Notes under the pieces: model-generated
What the model was told of the DNA's origin: nothing
Seen by the model: the letters and a program-made list of their open reading frames with translations, nothing else
The model's database searches: none
DNA from: CAZTME01 sp964614795
Lineage (GTDB): Bacteria > Patescibacteriota > Microgenomatia > UBA1400 > PJMF01
Assembly: GCA_964614795.1 (NCBI GenBank)
Contig: CAZTME010000066.1
Location: 1 to 6,517, forward strand
Direction of reading: 5' to 3'
Length of the DNA: 6,517 nucleotides
Translations under genes and position numbers: made by a program
In this document: positions 1-5,491 of the stretch, piece by piece
How positions within the stretch are numbered: position 1 is the stretch's first letter
Layout of the letters: each line of letters starts with the position of its first letter

Positions 1-535
1 AATCATACTGATTTTTTATTCCCGTCATTGTTTCTTCGGCGGATTGGCGCAACTCCTCTTGAGCGGTTTGTTGCTCCACTTCCAGTTGTTCAAGATTGGC
101 AATTTTTTCTTCTTCGTTAACATCCAATACGATGTACTTGGAGAAGTAAATAATTGAGTTGATATTTCTGGGAGAGATATCCAAAAGCAGGGAAAGTTGA
201 GAAGGAGCACCTCTAAAATACCAAATGTGAGAAACTGGAGCGGCCAAAGTGATGTGACCCATTCTCTCGCGTCTTACTCTGGCTTGAGTAACCTCAACTC
301 CACATTTGTCACAAACTATGCCTTTGTAGCGAATACGTTTGTACTTGCCACAAAAACATTCATAATCTTTGGTGGGACCAAAAATCTTCTCATCAAACAA
401 ACCATCTTTTTCAGCTCGCAGTGAGCGATAATTGATGGTTTCTGGTTTGCGCACCTCACCAAATGACCAAGACTTGATCACTTCGGGAGAAGCGATGCGA
501 ATACCAAGGGCGGAAAAATCGACAATGCTTTTCAT
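1..535 (-). CDS. rpoC: DNA-directed RNA polymerase beta' subunit, N-terminal part (runs off left edge)
   Basis: RpoC is the largest subunit of bacterial RNA polymerase and carries the active-site Mg-binding loop, which lies outside this window. I translated 178 residues from ATG at 535: MKSIVDFSALGIRIASPEVI and onward. The start of the clamp is plain: SWSFGEVRKPETINYRS (residues 22-38), GLFDEKIFGPTKDYEC (45-60), and the N-terminal zinc ribbon with C60, C62, C75 and C78 (ECFCGKYKR...CDKCGVEVT). ERMGHITLAAPVSHIWY follows, then a Glu/Gln-rich stretch (about 139-170) that is probably the coiled coil found there in many RpoC proteins. The start is fixed by an AAGGAG sequence five bases upstream. 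Only 9 bases separate it from the rpoB stop codon, so the two genes are co-transcribed and probably translationally coupled. No frameshift is seen. The 3' end is missing only because the window stops. Confidence 0.98.
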   Translation of the reverse strand, partial: MKSIVDFSALGIRIASPEVIKSWSFGEVRKPETINYRSLRAEKDGLFDEKIFGPTKDYECFCGKYKRIRYKGIVCDKCGVEVTQARVRRERMGHITLAAPVSHIWYFRGAPSQLSLLLDISPRNINSIIYFSKYIVLDVNEEEKIANLEQLEVEQQTAQEELRQSAEETMTGIKNQYD

Positions 536-540
536 GAATA

Positions 541-546
541 CTCCTT
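541..546 (-). promoter_or_regulatory. rpoC ribosome binding site overlapping the rpoB stop codon
   Basis: On the minus strand AAGGAG ends five bases before the rpoC ATG. Its first two bases (AA) are also the last two of the rpoB TAA stop (545-547). A ribosome terminating on rpoB thus sits on the rpoC initiation region, the usual arrangement for coupled, stoichiometric synthesis of beta and beta'. Confidence 0.9.
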
Positions 547-3500
547 ATTCTTTTATTTCTGTTGATAATTGTGGTTCTTCTTCCAAAACTTCTTCGTCTT
601 GATCATCAAAATCATCATCTTCATCCTCGGTTTCAACATCCGAATGATCTTCAGTTACTGATTCTTCATCCGCTTTTTCTGAAGAATTTTCTTCGGAAGA
701 GTCTTCGTCATCAATAATGATGGCCTCATCAATAATTGGTGATGCTACCACTTCTTCTTCTCTTTCTTGAGATTCATACATGACAATGTCCAAGCCCAAA
801 GAGTTAAGCTCACGCATTAAAACTCTGAATCCTTCCGGCACAGTTGGAGCCGGAATTTCGGTGCCTTTTACGATAGCCTCAAAAGTTTTGGCGCGACCGT
901 TAACATCATCCGCTTTGATGGTGAGCATTTCTTGAAGAGCATAGGCAGCCCGGTGCGCTTCGAAAGCCCAGACTTCCATTTCTCCCATTCTTTGACCTCC
1001 CATTTGAGCTTTACCGCCCAAAGGTTGTTGCGTGACCAAAGAATATGGACCGGTTGAACGCGCGTGCATTTTATCTTCCACCATGTGTGAAAGTTTTAGA
1101 ATGTAACCCACACCAACGGTGGTGGTAGAAGCATAAGGTTCTCCGGTTCTTCCATCATAAAGTTGAGCTTTACCCGATCTTGGCAGGCCTGCTCTTTCCA
1201 ATTCTTGCCAAATTTTATCTTCAGAAAAAGGCTCAAATGCGGGAATAGCCACACTGTAACCCAGTTTGGAAGCCGCCCATCCCAAGTGAGCTTCAAATAG
1301 CTGACCCAAATTCATACGCGCTAAAACCGAAAGCGGAGAAATAATCACATCCACTGGCGTGCCATCTTCTAGATGAGGCATATCGGCTGCAGGTACAATT
1401 TTTGAAATAACACCTTTGTTACCATGTCGACCCGCCAATTTGTCTCCAACGGTGATTTTTCTCACTTGAGCCACTTTAACCGTAACTTCTTTGAGAGTGC
1501 CGGGATCAAGTTCGTCACCCAAATCCGAATCCAACACTTGCACATCAATTACAGTACCCTGCTCGCCATGAGGCATGCGAAGTGAAGTATCACGCACTTC
1601 TCTGGATTTTTCTCCGAAAATGGCTCGAAGTAAGCGCTCTTCCGGAGAAAGCTCAGTCTCACCCTTTGGCGCAATCTTGCCCACCAAAATATCACCGGAA
1701 CGAACATTACTTCCAACTCTGACAATACCGTCCGGAGTTAAGTTTTGTAGGTACATTTCCGCCACATTGGGTATATCACTGGTTAATTCTTCTTCACCAA
1801 GCTTAGTATCCATTACTTTTGCTTTGTATTCATTAATTTGCACGCTGGTTAAAATATCTTCGCGCACTAATTTATCGGAAATAACGATCGCATCTTCATA
1901 ACCCAAACCATCGAAGGATGAATAGGCAATAACCACATTACTACCCAAGGCAAGTTCGCCCATTTCGGTGGAAGGACCATCAATAATCACCGAACCGATT
2001 TTCACCTTATCACCAACCGCAACAATGGGTTTTTGCGAATAACTGGTGCTTTGAGAAGTGCGTACGAACTTGGTAATTGGATAAACGGCTTCATCGCCTT
2101 CCATAAAATAAAGATCAGAGAAAGTTGAGTTGGTTGATTTAACCTTGCTTTTTGGCGTAATCACCACCTTGGTTGAATCTACATAACTGACAACACCCTC
2201 ATGTTGAGAGCGCACAGTGCGACCCATGGCCGTAGCTACAGCTTCTTCCATACCCGTACCCACGATAGGAGCTTTAGGTTTAACTAAAGGCACCGCCTGA
2301 CATTGCATGTGAGTACCCATCAAAGCACGGTTGGCTTCGTCATGAGCAATAAATGGAATCAAGGAAGCCGAAGTACCAACCACTTGTCTTGGAACAACAT
2401 CTATGTACTCGACATCGGTTGCCGGTCCTTCCATAAAGCTGTTTTTGTATCGAATAGGCAACCATTCGTCAAGAATTTTACCTTTTTCATCTATGCGAAT
2501 ACTGCGGTGAGTGATGTGAAACTCTTCTTCATCATCTGCCGCTAAGTACTCAATCTCATCGCTCACAAACATTTGATCATTTTTATTGATCACTTTGTTA
2601 TATGGAGCTTCTAAAAACCCATAATCATTCACTCTGGTATATAAAGCTAAATACGTCACCAGACCGATGTTTGGTCCTTCAGGAGATCTGACAGGATCAA
2701 TTCTAGAATACTGAGAGGCGTTAATATCGCGCATAGAAAATGAGGCGCGTTCTCTGGTAACTCCGCCCGTACCCATGACCGACAGTCTTCTTAAATTGTC
2801 AATTTCGGAGAGTGGATTGGTTTGATCCAAAATAGTGGATAAGCGATTGCGTCGGAAAAATTCGGAAATTGTAGCAATTAAAGGTCGAGCGTTCACTAAA
2901 GCCGAAGGAGTGAGTGGCTCATCCGTTTTGGTCATCGACATTTTTTCACGAATTGATCTTTCCAAACGAATCAAGCCGATTCTGAAGGCGGATTCTTGCA
3001 CCAACTCACCAATTTGACGCACCCGTCGATTGCTTAAATGATCAATATCATCAATTTTGCCCCTGCCGTTTTGCAAATCAATTAAATAGGCAACTGCGGA
3101 AATTAAGTCTTCAGGTGTTAAAACGGTTGTTTCGATGGGCGCGCTCACTTTTAGACGACGATTTAGTTTATATCGGCCTACTTCACCCAAGTCATAGCGA
3201 CGAGGATCAAAAAACAACTGCTTAATATATTCTTGAGCCGTATCAACCAAGGCCGGTTCTCCGGGACGCAGTTTTTCATAAAGTTCAATTAAAGCTTCTT
3301 CTCTGGATTTGGTCGGATCTTTCTCGATTGTATTATTAATCAAATCATACTCATCGGCTCCGGAAAGCGCGCCCAAAGCTTTTCTTAATTCTTCATCGGT
3401 ACTGAAACCGATGGCTCGCAGTAAAACAGTCACTGGAAATTTGCGACGACGATCAATTTTCACCGTTAAAACATTTTTCTTACCTACACCAATTTCCAAC

Positions 3501-3997
3501 CATGAACCACGCTTGGGGCGCAGTTCAGCTCTGTACAACTGCCTACCAGTTGTAGGATCTGACTCACCGGAGAAAAATACTCCAGGAGAACGCACTAATT
3601 GAGTCACCACCGCTCTTTCAATACCATTGATAATGAAAGTACCAATGGGAGTCATTTTGGGAATGTCACCCAAAAATACTTCTTGGGTTTGTTGCTCACC
3701 CGTGCGCTTATTGGTGAGAGTGGCCATTGCGTACAATGGCACATCATAAGTGAGACCTTTTTGTTTAGCTTGTTGGACTGTTAGTTTTGATTCACCAAAG
3801 CGATGTTCGCCAAATTGCAATTGCCAATTTTTGCCTGTGTAATCTTCGACACCTTGCTTGCCGTACACATCATTAAGAGCTTGAGAGACTCCTTTGTTTA
3901 AAAAGCTTTCATAACTTTTTAACTGTAAAGCGACTAAATTCAGCTCTGGAAGAGTGGTGTGAACGAGCCCCCAATTTTGACGTGTAGCGTGCGACAT
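545..3997 (-). CDS. rpoB: DNA-directed RNA polymerase beta subunit with acidic C-terminal tail
   Basis: RpoB forms one side of the RNA polymerase active cleft and the rifampicin pocket. It is 1150 residues, complete, and near the length of insert-free RpoB (Firmicutes type); the large E. coli-type inserts are absent. Landmarks in order: N-terminal protrusion and lobe (about 18-335), rifampicin region (386-412, LSTILDQTNPLSEI), fork SPEGPNIGL (438-446), YEDAIVIS (700-707) with the acidic pair E701/D702, flap (about 745-850), GDK and HGNKG with the catalytic-cleft lysines K853 and K861, and the C-terminal clamp from KMHARSTGPYSLVTQQPLGG (976-995) to LQEMLTIKADDVNGR. The conserved part ends near 1075. 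Beyond it is an acidic low-complexity tail of about 75 residues, with 32 Asp/Glu among the last 61. The pocket residues equivalent to E. coli Q510, Q513, F514 and H526 are R385, T388, I389 and N401. The ATG has GGAAGGAG five bases upstream. No broken frame or missing catalytic residue was seen. Confidence 0.99.
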   Translation of the reverse strand: MSHATRQNWGLVHTTLPELNLVALQLKSYESFLNKGVSQALNDVYGKQGVEDYTGKNWQLQFGEHRFGESKLTVQQAKQKGLTYDVPLYAMATLTNKRTGEQQTQEVFLGDIPKMTPIGTFIINGIERAVVTQLVRSPGVFFSGESDPTTGRQLYRAELRPKRGSWLEIGVGKKNVLTVKIDRRRKFPVTVLLRAIGFSTDEELRKALGALSGADEYDLINNTIEKDPTKSREEALIELYEKLRPGEPALVDTAQEYIKQLFFDPRRYDLGEVGRYKLNRRLKVSAPIETTVLTPEDLISAVAYLIDLQNGRGKIDDIDHLSNRRVRQIGELVQESAFRIGLIRLERSIREKMSMTKTDEPLTPSALVNARPLIATISEFFRRNRLSTILDQTNPLSEIDNLRRLSVMGTGGVTRERASFSMRDINASQYSRIDPVRSPEGPNIGLVTYLALYTRVNDYGFLEAPYNKVINKNDQMFVSDEIEYLAADDEEEFHITHRSIRIDEKGKILDEWLPIRYKNSFMEGPATDVEYIDVVPRQVVGTSASLIPFIAHDEANRALMGTHMQCQAVPLVKPKAPIVGTGMEEAVATAMGRTVRSQHEGVVSYVDSTKVVITPKSKVKSTNSTFSDLYFMEGDEAVYPITKFVRTSQSTSYSQKPIVAVGDKVKIGSVIIDGPSTEMGELALGSNVVIAYSSFDGLGYEDAIVISDKLVREDILTSVQINEYKAKVMDTKLGEEELTSDIPNVAEMYLQNLTPDGIVRVGSNVRSGDILVGKIAPKGETELSPEERLLRAIFGEKSREVRDTSLRMPHGEQGTVIDVQVLDSDLGDELDPGTLKEVTVKVAQVRKITVGDKLAGRHGNKGVISKIVPAADMPHLEDGTPVDVIISPLSVLARMNLGQLFEAHLGWAASKLGYSVAIPAFEPFSEDKIWQELERAGLPRSGKAQLYDGRTGEPYASTTTVGVGYILKLSHMVEDKMHARSTGPYSLVTQQPLGGKAQMGGQRMGEMEVWAFEAHRAAYALQEMLTIKADDVNGRAKTFEAIVKGTEIPAPTVPEGFRVLMRELNSLGLDIVMYESQEREEEVVASPIIDEAIIIDDEDSSEENSSEKADEESVTEDHSDVETEDEDDDFDDQDEEVLEEEPQLSTEIKE

Positions 3998-4002
3998 GTT
4001 TT

Positions 4003-4010
4003 CTCCTTCC
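4003..4010 (-). promoter_or_regulatory. Strong ribosome binding site of rpoB
   Basis: The minus strand reads GGAAGGAG followed by AAAAC and ATG. This is a long match to the 16S anti-Shine-Dalgarno sequence at a five-base spacing. It decides the rpoB start and matches the spacing at rpoC. mltG has no such site. Confidence 0.9.
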
Positions 4011-4025
4011 GATCAATAATGTTTT

Positions 4026-4049
4026 CTAATGCTTTAATCAAAGCATTAG
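4026..4049 (-). promoter_or_regulatory. 10-bp perfect hairpin just upstream of the rpoB ribosome binding site
   Basis: CTAATGCTTT and AAAGCATTAG form ten perfect base pairs closing a four-base loop (GATT in the mRNA). It ends 15 bases before GGAAGGAG. The next transcribed bases are AAAAC, so it is not an intrinsic terminator in the rpoB direction. A stabilising or translational-control hairpin is the likelier role, but this is inference. Confidence 0.6.
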
Positions 4050-4115
4050 TGCGGTTCAAGACATTATCTTTATAATTTTAGTGATAGAAACGCTAGGATA
4101 AACCACAAACAAATC

Positions 4116-4134
4116 TACCCGCTCTTGGCGGGTA
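4116..4134 (-). promoter_or_regulatory. GC-rich hairpin in the rpoB leader
   Basis: On the transcribed strand TACCCGC, loop CAAGA, GCGGGTA form a perfect 7-bp stem with six G-C or C-G pairs in its core, the most stable element of this AT-rich leader. The following bases, GATTTGTTTG, are T-rich but interrupted by G, so I do not call a terminator. Weak attenuation cannot be excluded. Confidence 0.55.
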
Positions 4135-4146
4135 TAAGGTACAAAG

Positions 4147-4168
4147 ACCGTCACTGTGCTGTGATGGT
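4147..4168 (-). promoter_or_regulatory. Imperfect hairpin in the rpoB leader
   Basis: ACCATCAC and GTGACGGT pair over eight positions with a single A-C mismatch, closing the loop AGCACA. It lies upstream of the GC-rich hairpin and is the first of three stems in the leader. Its role is unknown. Confidence 0.4.
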
Positions 4169-4229
4169 GAATTTGTTCAACGCAGTTGCTCCTGGAGTTT
4201 CTTCTTTAATTACAATTAGCGAATTTCCT

Positions 4230-4257
4230 ATTATACCCAGTTTTTTTGTTAGCGCAA
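4230..4257 (-). promoter_or_regulatory. Probable sigma70-type promoter of rpoBC, overlapping the 3' end of mltG
   Basis: On the minus strand a perfect -10 box TATAAT (4235-4230) follows a partial -35 TTGCGC (4257-4252, three of six matches) after a 16-base spacer that contains seven A in a row. The -35 lies in the last codons of mltG and the spacer spans its TAA stop. The start of transcription would be near 4224. No terminator separates mltG from this promoter, so rpoBC may also receive read-through from mltG. Confidence 0.6.
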
Positions 4258-5256
4258 GTAGCGATTAATATTAGCCTGATGCTCTTCATAAGTCTTGGCG
4301 TAATATGCTTTTCTGTCCGGAGTATGTAAATAAAATAAATTTGAAGTTTCATTAGGCTGAAGAACAGCTAAAATCGCGTCTTTGCCCGGGTTGGCAATTG
4401 GAGCCGGTGGTAATCCCGCCACCAAGTAAGTGTTATAAGGAGAATTTTGGCTTTTTAATGCCGGACTGGGAGCACTCCACCAAGACTGGGCGGATGAATC
4501 GTAACCTCTTAGATAAGAAAGCGTAGCATCAATATCTAATTTCATACCGAGATTTAAGCGATTTTGAATTATGCCTGCGATTATAGCCATATCTTGTGGC
4601 GCCTCTTGAGGAGACAAGCCTTCTCTTTGCACCAGAGAAGCTTGAATAATCACTTCTTCCAACGTCCACTCGGAATTTGCCAATTCTTCACTTAATCCTT
4701 GTTCAATTTTTTGCTGAAAAGTTGAAGTAAAGAGATCAAATAATTGTTCTTCGGAACTAAATTTCGGTACAAGGTAAGTGTCCGGAAATAATCTTCCCTC
4801 TGAGGGTTTGGCTATTTCAATAAAAAGCTCCGGATCAAAATTTGCCAATTCTTGACGACTTAATAACTGCGCAATTTCCTCCACTCTCAATCCTTCAGGA
4901 ATGGTAATCCAAATATCGTTGACTTCAGATTTTAATTGCTGAATTATTTCCGCCACACTCATGCCGGGAGATAATTCGTAAGTACCCGGTTTAAGTTCTT
5001 TGTATAGCTCTTGGCTACGAGCCGCTATTTTGAAAGCCAGCGGATGATGAATGAGTTGTTTATCATAAAGCAATTGACTAACACTATCTATTGTGGCGCC
5101 TTTTTGGATTACCACACGACTGACCTGAGTGGAATTGGGCTCAAGAGGCTCTAAATTGGAAAAATACCACCAAGTGATCAGGGCTGAAATTAAAATAAGT
5201 CCGATTATCAAGCCAATAATCGAACCAAGAAAATCTTTAAGTATTATTTTTTGCAT
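4249..5256 (-). CDS. mltG: Endolytic murein transglycosylase MltG (YceG-like)
   Basis: MltG is a membrane-bound lytic transglycosylase that cuts nascent glycan strands and so terminates peptidoglycan polymerisation on the outer face of the membrane. The protein is 335 residues, about the length of E. coli MltG (340). A single membrane segment lies at about 11-32 after a short cytoplasmic end (MQKIILKDFL). A LysM-like domain follows (about 46-112, with the family's KPGTYELSPGMSVAEII at 89-105), then the catalytic YceG domain with IPEGLRVEEIA (119-129), EGRLFPDTY (153-161), ASLVQREG (206-213), NRLNLGMKLDIDATLSY (232-248) and the closing SPYNTYLVAGLPPAPIANPG (272-291). By alignment with E. coli ASIIEKE, the catalytic glutamate E218 corresponds to E212 and is present. 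The ATG has no clear Shine-Dalgarno sequence, but the next in-frame part begins inside the membrane anchor, so the start is reasonable. Its stop codon lies within the rpoB promoter. Confidence 0.97.
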   Translation of the reverse strand: MQKIILKDFLGSIIGLIIGLILISALITWWYFSNLEPLEPNSTQVSRVVIQKGATIDSVSQLLYDKQLIHHPLAFKIAARSQELYKELKPGTYELSPGMSVAEIIQQLKSEVNDIWITIPEGLRVEEIAQLLSRQELANFDPELFIEIAKPSEGRLFPDTYLVPKFSSEEQLFDLFTSTFQQKIEQGLSEELANSEWTLEEVIIQASLVQREGLSPQEAPQDMAIIAGIIQNRLNLGMKLDIDATLSYLRGYDSSAQSWWSAPSPALKSQNSPYNTYLVAGLPPAPIANPGKDAILAVLQPNETSNLFYLHTPDRKAYYAKTYEEHQANINRYLR

Positions 5257-5279
5257 AACATTGATTTAAATTTCTCAAC

Positions 5280-5297
5280 CGCAATAGACCTATTGCG
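5280..5297. repeat. 18-bp palindrome upstream of mltG
   Basis: CGCAATAG-AC-CTATTGCG has perfect 8-bp arms around two central bases. It lies 23 bases before the mltG start codon. As DNA it resembles an operator for a dimeric regulator. In mltG mRNA it would fold into a 7-bp stem with a GGTC loop close to the initiation region. Its right arm overlaps the first copy of the 15-bp motif. A second inverted repeat, AATAGAC (5283-5289) and GTCTATT (5304-5310), uses overlapping bases and would compete with it. Confidence 0.6.
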
Positions 5298-5326
5298 AGA
5301 TAAGTCTATTATGTTGCGATATAATT
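5291..5326 (+). repeat. First pair of a degenerate 15-bp direct motif (mltG side)
   Basis: TATTGCGAGATAAGT (5291-5305) and TGTTGCGATATAATT (5312-5326) agree at 12 of 15 positions. Their starts are 21 bp apart, about two helical turns, so a bound protein would see both on the same DNA face. The second copy contains a perfect TATAAT (5320-5325) on the plus strand that could also serve as a -10 box. Two similar copies lie at 5429-5462. Confidence 0.5.
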
Positions 5327-5382
5327 TGCTCAAATTTTTTAATTTATGGTCAAAGAATCACCATCAAGTTTAACATATTGAA

Positions 5383-5391
5383 ATTATCTCA
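5383..5391 (-). promoter_or_regulatory. Candidate extended -10 element for mltG
   Basis: The minus strand carries TGAGATAAT, an extended -10 (TGn plus GATAAT, five of six matches). Transcription would start near 5376 and give mltG a leader of about 120 nt that includes the palindrome and one motif pair. No -35 lies at normal spacing; a TTGACA at 5413-5418 is 24 bases upstream, which is too far. This is a low-confidence prediction. Confidence 0.3.
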
Positions 5392-5424
5392 TGCTTAAAA
5401 CACATAATTATTTGTCAAGTATTG

Positions 5425-5453
5425 TTGATATTGTAAGACAAGTCCAATATTGT
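5425..5453 (+). promoter_or_regulatory. Candidate promoter for the CapA-like gene
   Basis: TTGATA (5425-5430, five of six matches to -35) and TATTGT (5448-5453, four of six to -10) are separated by 17 bases. It overlaps both copies of the second motif pair, so a protein on the motifs would affect it. The TATAAT at 5320-5325 is an alternative -10 without a good -35. The choice between them is not settled. Confidence 0.3.
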
Positions 5454-5462
5454 ACGATAAGT
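5429..5462 (+). repeat. Second pair of the 15-bp direct motif (CapA side)
   Basis: TATTGTAAGACAAGT (5429-5443) and TATTGTACGATAAGT (5448-5462) agree at 13 of 15 positions with starts 19 bp apart. Each matches TATTGCGAGATAAGT at 5291 in 12 of 15 positions, and the flanks continue similarly (AAGTCTA, AAGTCCA, AAGTGCA). A shorter related string, TATTTGTCAAGT, lies at 5409-5420. The pair ends 29 bases before the CapA-like start codon, in a place suited to repressor or activator binding. Confidence 0.5.
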
Positions 5463-5479
5463 GCAAACATATACAAACT

Positions 5480-5483
5480 GAGG
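5480..5483 (+). promoter_or_regulatory. Ribosome binding site of the CapA-like gene
   Basis: GAGG within CTGAGGAAAATAAT lies eight bases before ATG at 5492. It is a modest but well placed Shine-Dalgarno match and supports this start, which also leaves a sensible N-terminal membrane anchor. Confidence 0.7.
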
Positions 5484-5491
5484 AAAATAAT

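Larger units (their letters stand above)
3998..4224 (-). promoter_or_regulatory. Predicted long structured 5' leader of rpoB mRNA
   Basis: If transcription starts a few bases after the TATAAT at 4230-4235, rpoB has an untranslated leader of about 225 nt. It contains three stem-loops (4147-4168, 4116-4134, 4026-4049), then 15 bases, then the strong ribosome binding site. None is followed by a run of U, so a classical intrinsic attenuator is not evident. In many bacteria rpoB follows rplJ-rplL and is controlled through the L10 leader. Here neither gene is next to rpoB, so the leader may carry separate control, for example through RNA stability, translation, or a polymerase-subunit or ribosomal-protein ligand. 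I do not recognise it as a known RNA family. The extent and role are inferred. Confidence 0.5.

Noticed and set aside
1096..3784. Several 60-108 codon open frames on both strands inside rpoB
   Set aside because: They lie wholly within the intact, strongly conserved rpoB frame, have no ribosome binding sites of note and match no family I recognise; they are shadows of its codon structure.
4026..4134. Leader hairpins as intrinsic terminators of mltG
   Set aside because: Neither the 10-bp nor the GC-rich stem is followed by an uninterrupted T run on the minus strand, and none has one on the plus strand.
4059..4205. 49-codon open frame on the minus strand in the rpoB leader (possible leader peptide)
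   Set aside because: No ATG near its beginning and no well placed ribosome binding site; only a weak internal GTG could start it. Hairpins explain the region better.
4050..4265. 72-codon plus-strand open frame across the rpoB leader
   Set aside because: No start codon until an internal GTG/ATG late in the frame, no ribosome binding site, no recognisable protein, and it runs antisense to the promoter and hairpins.
5383..5418. TTGACA (minus, 5413-5418) paired with GATAAT (5383-5388) as a classical promoter
   Set aside because: The spacer would be 24 bases, well outside the usual 16-18; only the extended -10 is kept as a weak candidate.
5291..5462. CRISPR-like array
   Set aside because: Repeats are only 15 bp, degenerate and irregularly spaced, without uniform spacers or cas genes.
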